A DNA stretch of 64,000 bases from Rhodoferax sp. BAB1 (GCF_013334205.1 NZ_CP054424.1:2190001-2254000); one strand, 5' to 3'; counted from the first letter of the stretch, positions 1-10,367 are shown. Numbers and translations: made by a program. The notes: a model not told the origin generated them from the sequence alone.

Positions 1-165
1 ACCTTCCCCTTCGTGACCATCGAGGACGTGGACGTGGTGGACGCCGAGCACATCGTCGTCGCCAACGACAACAACCTGCCCTACTCCTCCGGCCGCCAGC
101 TGGGCCGCAACGATGACAACGAGTTCATCCTGCTGCACGTGCCCGAGCTGCTGAACGCACGCTGA
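1..165 (+). CDS. Esterase-like activity of phytase family protein, C-terminal fragment
   Basis: Only the last 54 codons are inside the window; the start lies to the left. The fragment contains ANDNNLPYSSGR followed by DDNEFILLHVPELL, which resembles the C-terminal strand and aspartate-rich end of the esterase-like activity of phytase family (beta-propeller proteins, often exported). The stop is a TGA at 163-165, and a strong hairpin terminator follows 24 bases later, so this is the last gene of its transcript. Substrate cannot be judged from this piece. The family call is by motif resemblance only. Confidence 0.6.
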   Translation, partial: TFPFVTIEDVDVVDAEHIVVANDNNLPYSSGRQLGRNDDNEFILLHVPELLNAR

Positions 166-189
166 GCGCGCGCCGGCTCAAGAACAGGA

Positions 190-213
190 CGGGGGCCGCG
201 GCCCCCGTTTTTC
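190..213 (+). terminator. Rho-independent terminator after the phytase-like gene
   Basis: A GC-only inverted repeat (GGGGG, CCGCGG core, CCCCC) at 190-207 is followed by a T-rich run on the plus strand. It separates the leftmost gene from the convergent hsp20 gene, which ends at 216. Confidence 0.85.
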
Positions 214-215
214 TT

Positions 216-644
216 TCACTCGATGCGCAGCTTCTGCCCGCCCTTGCCCTGCTTCTTGGGCAGGGTCAGCATGAGCACGCCGTTGTCGTATTTGGCCTTG
301 GCCTGGCCCTGGTCCACGTCCTGCGGCAGCTGGATGCCGCGCGAGACCGAGCCGAAGTAACGCTCGCTGCGCAGCAGCTTGTCGTCCTGGGTCTGGCTGT
401 CTTCCTGCTTCACCTCGGCGCGCACCATGACCATGCTGCCCTCGATGGTGACGTGAATGTCTTCCTTGCGCACGCCGGGGATCTCGGCCGAGACGGTGTA
501 GGCGTCGCCGTTTTCCTTCACGTCCATCCTGATCTGGCCCGCGCTGGGCAGCGGGTCGCCGTGCAGGGGCTTGACGTAGAAACCGGGCGCCACGTCGCGG
601 AAAAAGTCGTCGAACAGGCTGCCGCGCGAGATGAGAGCGTTCAT
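216..644 (-). CDS. Small heat-shock protein, Hsp20/alpha-crystallin family
   Basis: A 142-residue ATP-independent holdase chaperone that binds unfolding proteins in the cytoplasm. The alpha-crystallin domain spans roughly residues 38-130, with the strand motif AEIPGVRKEDIHVTIEG and the family signature GVLMLTLPKK near the C-terminus. A longer frame opens at 680, but the ATG at 644 is preceded by a near-perfect AGGAGG ribosome site at good spacing and the conserved N-terminus begins MNALISRG. Upstream there is a sigma-32-like promoter and an FNR-like palindrome, suggesting control by heat or misfolding and by oxygen. It is a different paralogue from the Hsp20 at 30043. Confidence 0.93.
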   Translation of the reverse strand: MNALISRGSLFDDFFRDVAPGFYVKPLHGDPLPSAGQIRMDVKENGDAYTVSAEIPGVRKEDIHVTIEGSMVMVRAEVKQEDSQTQDDKLLRSERYFGSVSRGIQLPQDVDQGQAKAKYDNGVLMLTLPKKQGKGGQKLRIE

Positions 645-702
645 ATCTTCCTCCTGGGGTTGAAGGCCGGCGGTCACCACGACCGGCTACGACCATGAAA
701 AA

Positions 703-731
703 AATATAGGGAGCCCCCCGCCGTTCTCAAG
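703..731 (-). promoter_or_regulatory. Sigma-32-like heat-shock promoter of hsp20
   Basis: Read on the minus strand, CTTGAGA (725-731) is followed after 13 bases by CCCTATATT (703-711). This closely fits the sigma-32 consensus CTTGAAA, 13-15 bases, CCCCATNT. The inferred transcription start near 696 leaves a leader of about 50 bases before the hsp20 ATG at 644. Confidence 0.65.
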
Positions 732-748
732 GGCCGGACGCGGCACCG

Positions 749-762
749 TTGACGCAGATCAA
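749..762. promoter_or_regulatory. Candidate FNR/ANR-type operator
   Basis: TTGACGCAGATCAA matches the FNR/CRP-superfamily consensus TTGAT-N4-ATCAA at nine of ten defined positions. Its centre lies about 60 bases upstream of the inferred hsp20 transcription start, close to the class I activator position (-61.5). It is also upstream of the divergent gene at 896, so either side could be the target. Confidence 0.55.
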
Positions 763-895
763 ACACGGCCCGGCTCACAAACACCCCCCCAGGCATCCAG
801 ATTTACCCTAATGAGGGCACCGAACCGGTTCTCAGAACATGCCTCCCCCCGTATCATGGCTGCGGTATCCACCCGCCTAACAAGGAGCGTTGAGA

Positions 896-1195
896 ATGAC
901 CCCCACCCTGATCCTGGCGATCAACATCGCCGCCATTGCCGTCATGCTGCTGTGCCTGACCACCGTCTACCGCCTGCGCAGCAACATCCCGGGTGGCGTG
1001 GTCGGCAAGCAGTGGGGTTACCTGACGTCGCTGGTCACCCTGTTCACGCTGGGCTATTTCGTCACCCCCTTCTTCACCAGCCTGCCCCCCGAAATCATCA
1101 GCCTGGTGGTGGCGATGATCTTCTTCTTCGGCGCGGTCTACGTGCTGATCACGGTACGGCTGATCTACCGCATCATCGAAGAAATGACACGCTGA
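896..1195 (+). CDS. Small integral membrane protein of unknown function
   Basis: A 99-residue protein that I do not recognise. It has three hydrophobic helices (roughly residues 5-23, 45-62 and 68-90) and a basic stretch after the first. The ATG at 896 is preferred over the in-frame TTG at 890, because the AAGGAG ribosome site at 882-887 is only 2 bases from the TTG but 8 from the ATG. The next gene begins 13 bases downstream with its own GAGGAG site, so the two are probably co-transcribed. No catalytic motif is visible. Confidence 0.75.
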   Translation: MTPTLILAINIAAIAVMLLCLTTVYRLRSNIPGGVVGKQWGYLTSLVTLFTLGYFVTPFFTSLPPEIISLVVAMIFFFGAVYVLITVRLIYRIIEEMTR

Positions 1196-1208
1196 GGAGT
1201 TGCCCGCC

Positions 1209-1652
1209 ATGGACACGTCGCTGATCCTGGTCAAGACCAACAAGGGGGTCGAAGAGATCCGCAGCCGCTCCTTCGGCCTGCCACAGACACTGCGCGCCCT
1301 GCTCATCATGGCTGACGGCTCGATCAGCCTCTCCGGCCTGCTCAGCCGCACGGCCCAGCTGCCCAAGGTGCAGGAGAACATCGAGTGGCTGGTCAGCGAA
1401 GGCTTCGTGGAATCGGTGCAGCCCGGCGGCCACCCGGCCTCGCGGCTGTCGGCGCGCGAGGCGCTGATCGCCCTGAGCCGCGAGATCCTGGGCGCCGATG
1501 CCCCCAAGGTGATCGAGCGCCTGAAGGACGTACCCGACAGCGCTGCCGAACTGCAGGCCGCCATCGAGCGCTGCCACAAGTTCATCAAGCTCACCATCGA
1601 CGAAAAAAAGGCCGCGCAGTTCCTGCAGGCCGGCCGCGCCCTGCTGTCCTAG
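1209..1652 (+). CDS. Hypothetical cytoplasmic protein, possible winged-helix fold
   Basis: A 147-residue soluble protein. Residues about 20-75 (FGLPQTLRALLIMADGSIS onward to LVSEGFVESV) alternate helices and turns like a small winged-helix domain of the kind found as signalling or partner-binding modules. The C-terminal half is helical. The start is the ATG at 1209, with GAGGAG 9 bases upstream. It sits in a two-gene unit with the membrane protein at 896. Its TAG stop shares the palindrome CTAG (1649-1652) with the stop of the convergent ada-like gene, a four-base tail-to-tail overlap. Function unknown; the fold suggestion is inference from pattern only. Confidence 0.7.
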   Translation: MDTSLILVKTNKGVEEIRSRSFGLPQTLRALLIMADGSISLSGLLSRTAQLPKVQENIEWLVSEGFVESVQPGGHPASRLSAREALIALSREILGADAPKVIERLKDVPDSAAELQAAIERCHKFIKLTIDEKKAAQFLQAGRALLS

Positions 1653-2500
1653 GTCGGGTAACGCCCGGCCTCCCAGGCCAGCATGGCCGCCTTGCGTTCA
1701 CCCCCCCAGCGGTACAAGCCGCTGTCGCCGCTCTCGCGGATCACGCGGTGGCAAGGGATGAGGTACGCGATGGGGTTGGCTGCCAGCGCGCTGCCCACCG
1801 CACGCTGCGCCTTCGGCGTGCCGGCCAGCGCGGCCAGTTGCGTGTAGGACACGCGCCGCCCCGGCGGCAGGCGCAGCAGCGCCTCCCAGACCTTGAGCTG
1901 GAAGTTGGTGCCGCGCAGCAGCAGGTGCAGGCGACCGGGCTGCGGCGTGCCGGGGAAGACCTGCTCCAGCAGGCGCCGGGCCTGCGTGTCGTCACGCTGC
2001 AGCTGCGCCGCCGGCCAGGCCGCGCACAACTCCTGCTGGCGCGGGGCTGCGTCATCGTCGAGAAAAGCCAGGTAGCAGAGTCCACGCGACGTCCAGCCCG
2101 CCAGCGCGGTGCCAAACGGTGTATCGGCCTGCCCCCAGCCCAGCGTCAGACCGGCACCGCCGCTCTTGATCTCGCCGGGGGTCATGGCCTCGCAGCTGAC
2201 CATGAGGTCGTGCAGGCGGCTGGCGCTGGACAGGCCGCTGGCCTGCGTGACGCTGAGCACATCCTGCGCCTCGCGCAGCGCCTCCCGCGCGTACTCCTTG
2301 GTCAGGTACTGCAGGAAACGCTTGGGCGAGATGCCGGCCCAGGCGGCAAACACGCGTTGCAGATGGTATTCGCTCAGGTGCACGGCCTGCGCCACCTCGG
2401 CCAGGCTGGGCTGCTGCAGGGCCTGCGCGCGCAGGTAGCGTATGGCCTGGGCCACCACCTCGTACTGGCGCTGCGGCTGGTCGAGCATGGTTTCATCCAT
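1649..2500 (-). CDS. Ada-like methylated-DNA-protein-cysteine methyltransferase with AraC-type HTH
   Basis: A 283-residue DNA repair protein that transfers alkyl groups from O6-alkylguanine to its own cysteine. Residues about 14-110 form an AraC-type helix-turn-helix domain; the C-terminal methyltransferase domain carries the active-site motif PCHRV with the acceptor Cys near residue 250 and the downstream GLYRWGGERK loop. Compared with E. coli Ada (about 354 residues) it lacks the N-terminal zinc domain that repairs phosphotriesters, so it may have lost Ada-style methylation-triggered activation. Its start overlaps the end of the EamA transporter gene by 8 bases, indicating translational coupling. 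Confidence 0.92.
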   Translation of the reverse strand: MDETMLDQPQRQYEVVAQAIRYLRAQALQQPSLAEVAQAVHLSEYHLQRVFAAWAGISPKRFLQYLTKEYAREALREAQDVLSVTQASGLSSASRLHDLMVSCEAMTPGEIKSGGAGLTLGWGQADTPFGTALAGWTSRGLCYLAFLDDDAAPRQQELCAAWPAAQLQRDDTQARRLLEQVFPGTPQPGRLHLLLRGTNFQLKVWEALLRLPPGRRVSYTQLAALAGTPKAQRAVGSALAANPIAYLIPCHRVIRESGDSGLYRWGGERKAAMLAWEAGRYPT

Positions 2501-3401
2501 GCGGCACCGCCTTGCGCACCCACAGCGTGCGCGGGTCGAAGCCCGTCACCAACGCGGTCCCCGTCAGCACCACCAGCGCGCCGGCCAGGGTCTGCCAGCC
2601 CACGGCCTCGCTCAGGAAGAGGTGGCCCCAGAGGATGCCGAAGACCGGGATCAGGAAGGTCACGGTGAGCGCCGAGGCCGCGCCCAGTGCCGCCACCAGG
2701 CGGAAGTACATCAGGTAGGCCAGGCCCGTGCAGAGCAGGCCCAGGCCAAGTACCGCGCCCCAGACCAGCACCGGCGTGGCCGTCTCAGGCAGCGGTGCAT
2801 GGCCCGCGAAAGGCAGCACCGGCCAGAGCAGCAGCGTGGCCGCCCACATGCTGCCGTGGGCATTGGCATAGGGCGTGAGCGCATTGTCGGCCGATTTGGC
2901 GTAGTGGCTGGCGATGGCGTAACAGCAAGGCGCCAGCAACACCCCCGCCAGCACCCAGCCCGAACCGGGCTTCAGCATGGCCGGGTCCAGCCCCATGAGC
3001 AGCGCCACCCCCGCCACGCCCAGGGCCAGGCCCGCCGCGACACGGGCCTTGAGCGGTTCACGGCCCCAGGCCCAGGCGATCACCGCGCCCCAGATCGGCG
3101 CCGTGGCGTTGACCACCGAGAGCAGCGAAGCCGTGAGCGTCTGCGCCGCCCAGGCGAAGAGCACAAAGGGCAGCGCGCTGTTGAACAGACCCAGCACCAG
3201 GTAGTGGCGCCAGTGCGCACGCAAGGCCAGGCTGTGACGGAACCAGCGCCCCGCCAGCGCCAGCAACAGGGCCCCCAGCAGCACCCGCCACTCGATCAGC
3301 CAGACCGGCCCCAGCGCGGGGACGGCGATGCGCATGAACAGGAAGGAGGCGCCCCAGATGGCCGCAAGGATGATCAGCTGGAGCAGGTTGGCGGGTGTCA
3401 T
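2493..3401 (-). CDS. EamA/DMT-family transporter
   Basis: A 302-residue inner-membrane protein with ten predicted helices arranged as two EamA repeats (the first begins with AAIWGASFLFMRIA, the second near GWVLAGVLLAPCCYA). The family exports metabolites or drugs; the substrate cannot be predicted. It is the first gene of a two-gene unit with the Ada-like protein downstream. The first member of the pair starts with ATG at 3399-3401. Nothing in the sequence links the transporter to alkylation damage except the operon arrangement. Confidence 0.9.
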   Translation of the reverse strand: MTPANLLQLIILAAIWGASFLFMRIAVPALGPVWLIEWRVLLGALLLALAGRWFRHSLALRAHWRHYLVLGLFNSALPFVLFAWAAQTLTASLLSVVNATAPIWGAVIAWAWGREPLKARVAAGLALGVAGVALLMGLDPAMLKPGSGWVLAGVLLAPCCYAIASHYAKSADNALTPYANAHGSMWAATLLLWPVLPFAGHAPLPETATPVLVWGAVLGLGLLCTGLAYLMYFRLVAALGAASALTVTFLIPVFGILWGHLFLSEAVGWQTLAGALVVLTGTALVTGFDPRTLWVRKAVPHG

Positions 3402-3570
3402 GGGTGTTCGGTGGTTCGCAGTACGGGCCTATTCTCACCCCCGCGCCGGGCCACCGCCACCCGATTCTTGCGCAATTGCACAGTGAAATCGGGTATTTTC
3501 AGCCGGCCTGCCTTGCCGGCAGCCGGACAAGCCGTTACGCTGTCAACTGAGATCAACAAGGACGACCCGC

Positions 3571-4527
3571 ATGAGTTCCCAGCCCTCCTCCCGCACCACC
3601 GATACCCGCAACACTGCCGGCAACAGCAGCAAGTTCGAACTGCTGCTCTTCCAGCTGGGCACCGCCGCCGGCTCCGAGCAGCGCGAACTGTTCGGCATCA
3701 ATGTGTTCAAGGTGCGCGAAATCATGGTCATGCCCCAGCTCACCAAGATGGTCAATGCGCCGGCCCATGTGCTGGGCGTGGCCAATATCCGCGGCCAGAT
3801 CATCACCGTGATCGACCTGCCCGCCATCACGGGCCGCACGCCGGCCAAGGGTGACGGCATCCTGCTGGTCACCGAGTTCGCCCGCACCACCCAGGGTTTC
3901 TTCGTGGAGAACGTGACCGAGATCGTGCAGGTGGACTGGAAGCATGTGCTCTCCGCCGAAGGCCGCGGTGGCGAACTGGTCACCAGCATCGCCCGCCTGG
4001 ATGGCGACGCAGAGAACAGCCGGCTGGCGCAGGTGCTCGATGTGGAACGCATCCTGCACGACGTGATGCCAGACACGGCGGATTTCGGCAAGCCCACGGG
4101 CCCCAAGATCCAGCTCCCGCCGGGCAGCGTGGTGCTGGCGGCCGACGATTCAGCCATGGCGCGCGGCATCCTGGAGAAAGGCCTGAACTCCCTGGGCATC
4201 TCCTTCATCATGACCCACAGCGGCAAGGAGGCGTGGGAACGCCTGCAAAGCCTGGCCGTGCAGGCCAAGGCCGAAGGCAAGTCCGTCAGGGACAAGGTCG
4301 CGCTGCTGCTCACCGACCTGGAAATGCCCGAGATGGACGGCTTCACGCTGACGCGCAACGTCAAGGCCGACGTGCAGTTCAGCGGCATCCCGGTGGTGGT
4401 CCACTCCTCGCTCACGGGCACGGCCAACGAGGCCCAGGTGCAGAGCGCCGGCGCCGACGCCTACATCGCCAAGTTCCATATCGACGACCTGGCCGCCACG
4501 CTGCGCGAAGTGCTGTCCAAACGCTGA
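3571..4527 (+). CDS. cheV: Chemotaxis adaptor-regulator CheV
   Basis: A 318-residue fusion of a CheW-like adaptor domain (about residues 20-170, with FGINVFKVREI and GVANIRGQIITVIDL typical of CheW) and a receiver domain (about 185-318, phospho-acceptor Asp in LLTDLEMPEMDG, conserved Lys in AYIAKF). CheV couples chemoreceptors to CheA and is tuned by phosphorylation. No other chemotaxis gene is adjacent, so it is a stand-alone unit here. The gene is preceded by about 170 bases without an obvious motility sigma-28 promoter. Confidence 0.95.
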   Translation: MSSQPSSRTTDTRNTAGNSSKFELLLFQLGTAAGSEQRELFGINVFKVREIMVMPQLTKMVNAPAHVLGVANIRGQIITVIDLPAITGRTPAKGDGILLVTEFARTTQGFFVENVTEIVQVDWKHVLSAEGRGGELVTSIARLDGDAENSRLAQVLDVERILHDVMPDTADFGKPTGPKIQLPPGSVVLAADDSAMARGILEKGLNSLGISFIMTHSGKEAWERLQSLAVQAKAEGKSVRDKVALLLTDLEMPEMDGFTLTRNVKADVQFSGIPVVVHSSLTGTANEAQVQSAGADAYIAKFHIDDLAATLREVLSKR

Positions 4528-4605
4528 ACGCTAGCCGGCCCGGGCAGGCGGGGGCTGCCCGGCGACGCGTTAAGCTCATGCGTCGCCACAGCACCCACTC
4601 CGCCC

Positions 4606-6381
<1,776 letters not shown>

Positions 6382-6583
6382 ACGGCGTTGTCTCACGCAG
6401 AGAAACAGACGGCCCGGCGTGGTCTCACGGTTTGTCATGAGTGCAGCACTGCGTTATATTTGCGCAAATTCTTCAAACAAAACAAGCACTTAGCTTGCAG
6501 CAAGGGAGGCGCCAGGATGAACGTCCGTCCATGTTATTCCGCACTTTGCGTTCCATATCGCGTATTGGGCACCGGAGAGTTCC

Positions 6584-7318
6584 ATGAATAGAACTCGAAT
6601 CAAGCTCCTCAGCATTGGGCACCTCCCAATGGATTTTTCGCGGGCCAAGATCAAGTCTTGGCAATCGTCTGTATTTGAAGTGATGGGGGAAATCGACAGC
6701 TACGCTCTCCGCTGTGACTCCGACAGTGAAGACTGGGTCTTCTCTGATGATTTGGTAAAAACCCAAATTCCGGTAGTCCCAGATGTGGATTTCACCATCG
6801 CGATCGTGAGCGTTCCGATCCAGTACAACTGGTACGCAAGGCGTTTAGGAAACAATCAGATTGTCTTTACTTTCCACCAAGTCAAGGAAATTCTGTCGTA
6901 CTCCAATATCCCGCTAGAGAATGTCATTTACCGCATTCTTTATGCGTATACGCTCCTCTATCGCCGATCTGGAAATTGCATTCCTAACTACGGTGAGGTA
7001 CCTGGTTACACGCATGATGAAACCCGCGGTTGCCTTTTCGACATGAATGGAATTAAGACAGATTTAGTGGCTTCCTGCGATCATCCAATCATCTGCGGTG
7101 AATGTCAGGAAAAGCTCCGCCAAGAACGCGTATCCGATGAAGTGATCGAAGCGGTTCAGAAGGAAATCAAGGCAATTTCCTTAGACACTTACTACCTCTT
7201 GCTGAATTTTGTAAAGAAGCGTCCCTTGCTGGCGCTATTCATATCCAGTGCATTTGCTGTGCTTCTTGGAGTACTTGCATCTGTCATTGCCTCGTTCGCA
7301 TACGAGGCAATCAAGTAG
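6584..7318 (+). CDS. AT-rich orphan protein with Cys/His cluster and C-terminal membrane helix
   Basis: A 244-residue protein that I do not recognise. It is clearly AT-richer than all neighbours and has different codon use, which points to horizontal acquisition. Residues about 144-180 contain THDETRGCLFDMNGIKTD, then a Cys and ICGECQEKL: a Cys/His/Asp-rich cluster like a zinc site, reminiscent of the C-terminal Cys pattern of archaemetzincins but without an HEXXH motif. A single transmembrane helix sits at about 215-238, so the bulk is probably cytoplasmic and tail-anchored. The start has GGAGAG 6 bases upstream. A perfect palindromic terminator follows at 7405. Confidence 0.7.
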   Translation: MNRTRIKLLSIGHLPMDFSRAKIKSWQSSVFEVMGEIDSYALRCDSDSEDWVFSDDLVKTQIPVVPDVDFTIAIVSVPIQYNWYARRLGNNQIVFTFHQVKEILSYSNIPLENVIYRILYAYTLLYRRSGNCIPNYGEVPGYTHDETRGCLFDMNGIKTDLVASCDHPIICGECQEKLRQERVSDEVIEAVQKEIKAISLDTYYLLLNFVKKRPLLALFISSAFAVLLGVLASVIASFAYEAIK

Positions 7319-7404
7319 TTCATCGGGGCATAACCATTTGCTGCAGCCGCGACGGCTCTGACGAGCTACGAGTCGAGTCACAACATTAGCGCCGCGCAAC
7401 GAAA

Positions 7405-7438
7405 AACAAGAAAGCCCGGCATGCCGGGCTTTCTTGTT
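7405..7438. terminator. Perfect 34-bp palindrome, bidirectional terminator
   Basis: Two 17-base arms meet with no loop base between them; the GC core (GCCCGGCA/TGCCGGGC) is flanked by A-rich and T-rich ends, so it can terminate both the orphan gene at 6584 and the convergent DUF1178 gene that ends at 7455. Confidence 0.85.
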
Positions 7439-7454
7439 CTAAGAATCTGATCAT

Positions 7455-7913
7455 CTACTGCAACGGCCCCTTGAGTCCCTCCGGCAAAGGCAGCGGCATC
7501 ACCGCGATGCCCTCCTCCATCAGCGCCTCGGTCTCCTCGCGTGAGGCCTGGCCGCGGATGCCGCGTTCTTCGGTCTCGCCGTAGTGGATCTTGCGCGCCT
7601 CTTCGGCGAAGCGCTCACCCACGTCTTCCGTTTCGGACACGATACGACGCGCCAGTTGCAGGTAGGCGGCCTGCAGGGCCTGGGCCGGGTCACCGGCCAC
7701 CACGGCCTGTTTCTCGTTGGGCACCTTGGCTTGCGGTGCCTCGACCGCGCCGAAGTTCAGGCGCGGGGCACTGGGCAGCTTGTGAATGGTCTTGTCAGCA
7801 CACAGCGGGCACTCCAGCAGGCCGCGCTCGACCTGGCTGCTGTAGTCCTCGTCGGACGCGAACCAGCCTTCGAAGCCGTGGTGTGCACTGCACTGGAGGT
7901 TGAAGACCTTCAT
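7455..7913 (-). CDS. DUF1178 family protein
   Basis: A 152-residue protein of the conserved proteobacterial family DUF1178. The N-terminus holds a zinc-ribbon-like cysteine pair set (LQCSAHHGFEGWF and LECPLC), followed by a low-complexity linker and a helical region with the family pattern GERFAEEARKIHYGE. Function is unknown. It follows the NUDIX gene by 25 bases on the same strand, and nuoN-DUF2818-NUDIX-DUF1178 is a conserved order in this bacterial group, so it may be the tail of the complex I transcript. Confidence 0.9.
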   Translation of the reverse strand: MKVFNLQCSAHHGFEGWFASDEDYSSQVERGLLECPLCADKTIHKLPSAPRLNFGAVEAPQAKVPNEKQAVVAGDPAQALQAAYLQLARRIVSETEDVGERFAEEARKIHYGETEERGIRGQASREETEALMEEGIAVMPLPLPEGLKGPLQ

Positions 7914-7938
7914 GACACGATTATCCGCGGCGCAGACA

Positions 7939-8526
7939 TCAAGCGACAGCCTGCCACTCCAATGCCCATGCGCCCGACAGGACGTTCTGCAGCCAGAGCA
8001 TGCCGGTCAGCGTCTTGGCGTCGGTCACCTGGCCCGTGCGGCACTGCTGCAGCAGCTCGGCCGGGGTGGCGGTGTAGACGTCGAGGAACTCGCCTTCGTC
8101 CAGCTGGCGCTCGCCCAGCGTGAGGCCGCGCGCGAACCAGACTTCGATGAACTCGGTGGAATAGGAGATGACGGGGTGCAGCACACCTGCGCGTGCCCAC
8201 TCGGTGGCGCGGTAACCGGTTTCTTCCTGCAGTTCGCGCCGGGCGCAGGCCAGCACGTCTTCGCCCGGGTCCAGCTTGCCGGCGGGGAATTCGATCATCA
8301 CCTGTTTGACGGGGTAGCGGTACTGGCGCTCCAGCACCACACGCAGGCCGCCCGGTGCATCGGGCAGCAGCGGGATGATCATGACGGCGCCGGGGTGCTT
8401 GACGTATTCACGCACGGCGCTGCTGCCGTCGGGCAGGCGCACGGTGTCGCGGAAGGCGTGCAGGAAACGGCCCTTGAGCAGCTCCTCGCTGCTCTGCTGC
8501 GTTTCGATCAGGTGGCGGTCATCCAT
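7939..8526 (-). CDS. NUDIX hydrolase, ADP-ribose pyrophosphatase type
   Basis: A 195-residue enzyme expected to cleave ADP-ribose or a similar nucleoside diphosphate-X. The complete NUDIX box is visible: G, five residues, E, seven residues (DVLACAR), REL, Q, EE, TGY. The preceding EFPAGKLDPGE and the QYRYPVKQVMIEFPAG stretch are typical of ADP-ribose pyrophosphatases rather than MutT. It lies between DUF2818 and DUF1178 on the minus strand, 15 bases from the former. Confidence 0.9.
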   Translation of the reverse strand: MDDRHLIETQQSSEELLKGRFLHAFRDTVRLPDGSSAVREYVKHPGAVMIIPLLPDAPGGLRVVLERQYRYPVKQVMIEFPAGKLDPGEDVLACARRELQEETGYRATEWARAGVLHPVISYSTEFIEVWFARGLTLGERQLDEGEFLDVYTATPAELLQQCRTGQVTDAKTLTGMLWLQNVLSGAWALEWQAVA

Positions 8527-8541
8527 GATCGCGCGAGCGTG

Positions 8542-8844
8542 TCAGCCGTGACGCTTGTAGAGGTAGCGGTAGACGAAGCCGGGGAAGGCCAGGGTCAGGA
8601 AGAGCGTGCCGGTGATGGCGTAGAACTCCCAGTTCTGCGGGGCGATGCGGCCGGCGCGTTGCTCCAGCAGCAGGGCCATGCCACCCACGATGAAGTAGAA
8701 CAGCACCAGTTCCAGCAGGCGCACACCGAGGTTCTTGGGGAACTTCAGCGGCAGCACGGCCAGCAGGCGGCCGTTGACAAAAGGCAGGTTGGCGCCGACC
8801 ACGGCGGTCAGCACCACGAACCACACCGCAACGGATTGGCTCAT
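8542..8844 (-). CDS. DUF2818 family membrane protein
   Basis: A 100-residue inner-membrane protein with three hydrophobic helices. A longer frame extends to 8886, but it would overlap nuoN; the ATG at 8844, only 5 bases past the nuoN stop, gives the conserved start MSQSVAVWFVV. The gene is consistently found just after nuoN in betaproteobacteria, which suggests a link to complex I, but no function is known. Confidence 0.88.
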   Translation of the reverse strand: MSQSVAVWFVVLTAVVGANLPFVNGRLLAVLPLKFPKNLGVRLLELVLFYFIVGGMALLLEQRAGRIAPQNWEFYAITGTLFLTLAFPGFVYRYLYKRHG

Positions 8845-8849
8845 GGCGC

Positions 8850-10337
8850 TCAGGTACCCAGCATCTGCACCACGGCCTGGGCGCACAGCGCCATCAGGCC
8901 GCCGGGCACGATGCCCAGCACCAGCACCAGCAGGCCGTTGACGGACAGCACGGCGCGCACGTCCAGCGGGGCCGAGACGGTGCTGGCGGTGATGGGCTCG
9001 TCGAAGTACATGACCTTGACGACACGCAGGTAGTAGAAGGCGCCGATCAGCGACAGGATGACGGCGAACACGGCCAGGCCGATGTGCAGTGCCGTGCCCG
9101 AGGCGATCAGGGCCTGCAGCACCGAGAGCTTGGCGTAGAAGCCGACCATGGGCGGGATGCCGGCCAGCGAGAACAGGCAGATGGCCATGATGGCGGCGTA
9201 CAGCGGGCTGCGCTGGTTGAGGCCGGCGAAGTCGGCGATCTCCTCGCTCTCGAAGCCTTCACGGGCCAGCAGCAGGATGACACCGAAGGAGGCCAGCGTG
9301 GTCAGCACATAGGTGATGACGTAGAACATGGCCGAGCTGTAGGCGTTGGCGGCGGAATGGCCGTCGCCGTCGATGATGCCGGACATCAGGCCCAGCAGCA
9401 CGAAACCCATCTGCGAGATGGTGGAGTAGGCCAGCATGCGCTTGAGGTTGGTCTGCATGATGGCGGCCAGGTTGCCGATCAGCAGCGAGGCGATGGCCAG
9501 CAGCATGAGCATCTGCTGCCAGTCGAACCACAGGGGCAGCATGCCCTCGACCAGCAGGCGCATGACGATGGCAAAGGCGGCCAGCTTGGGCGCGCCGCCG
9601 ATCATCAGCGTGACGGCGGTGGGCGCGCCCTGGTAGACGTCGGGGATCCACATGTGGAAGGGCACGACACCCAGCTTGAAGGCCAGGCCGGCCACCACGA
9701 AGACCAGGCCGAAGGTCAGCACGGTGGGGTTGATCTGGGTGGTGTAGATGACGTCGAAGACCTTGTTGATGTTCAGCGTGCCGGTGGCACCGTACATCAT
9801 GGACAGGCCGTAGAGCAGGAAACCCGAGGCCAGCGCGCCCAGCACGAAGTACTTCATGGCGGCTTCGGTGGAGACGGCGTGGTCGCGGCGCAGGGCCACC
9901 AGGGCGTAGCTGGACAGGGTGAGCAGTTCCAGGCCCAGGTAGATCAGCAGGAAGTTGTTGCCCGAGATCATGATGAACATGCCCAGCAGCGCGAACAGGC
10001 TCAGGCTGAACAGTTCACCGCCGCGCAGCATGTCGCGGTCGGCGGCGTAGGGGCGCGCGTAGACCAGGGTCACCATGACGGCGATGGTGGCGAAGCACTT
10101 GAGCCAGTTGCCCATGGCATCGCTGACGACCATGCCGTTCAGACCATAGAGCGTGCCGCCGGTGTTGGCGTAGAGGGCCTGCAGCAGGGCCACGACGGCC
10201 AGGGTCAGCAGGGTGATCACATAGGTGGTGGTGCGCAGGCGGCTCTTGACGGCCAGGTCCAGCAGCGTGATGGCACAGGCCATGACGAGCAGGATGACCT
10301 CGGGGAATACCGCGATCCAGCTGATGGTGTCGGTCAT
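8850..10337 (-). CDS. nuoN: NADH-quinone oxidoreductase subunit N
   Basis: A 495-residue antiporter-like membrane subunit of complex I that forms one of the proton channels. It has about 14 helices, and the hallmark Lys/Glu-bearing helices can be seen (for example [20 protein letters not shown] and [12 protein letters not shown]). It is the last nuo gene of the operon, 30 bases after nuoM, and is followed within 5 bases by DUF2818. Confidence 0.97.
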   Translation of the reverse strand: MTDTISWIAVFPEVILLVMACAITLLDLAVKSRLRTTTYVITLLTLAVVALLQALYANTGGTLYGLNGMVVSDAMGNWLKCFATIAVMVTLVYARPYAADRDMLRGGELFSLSLFALLGMFIMISGNNFLLIYLGLELLTLSSYALVALRRDHAVSTEAAMKYFVLGALASGFLLYGLSMMYGATGTLNINKVFDVIYTTQINPTVLTFGLVFVVAGLAFKLGVVPFHMWIPDVYQGAPTAVTLMIGGAPKLAAFAIVMRLLVEGMLPLWFDWQQMLMLLAIASLLIGNLAAIMQTNLKRMLAYSTISQMGFVLLGLMSGIIDGDGHSAANAYSSAMFYVITYVLTTLASFGVILLLAREGFESEEIADFAGLNQRSPLYAAIMAICLFSLAGIPPMVGFYAKLSVLQALIASGTALHIGLAVFAVILSLIGAFYYLRVVKVMYFDEPITASTVSAPLDVRAVLSVNGLLVLVLGIVPGGLMALCAQAVVQMLGT

Positions 10338-10367
10338 GTTCGGTCTCTTTGATTCGGTTCGGCCGCG

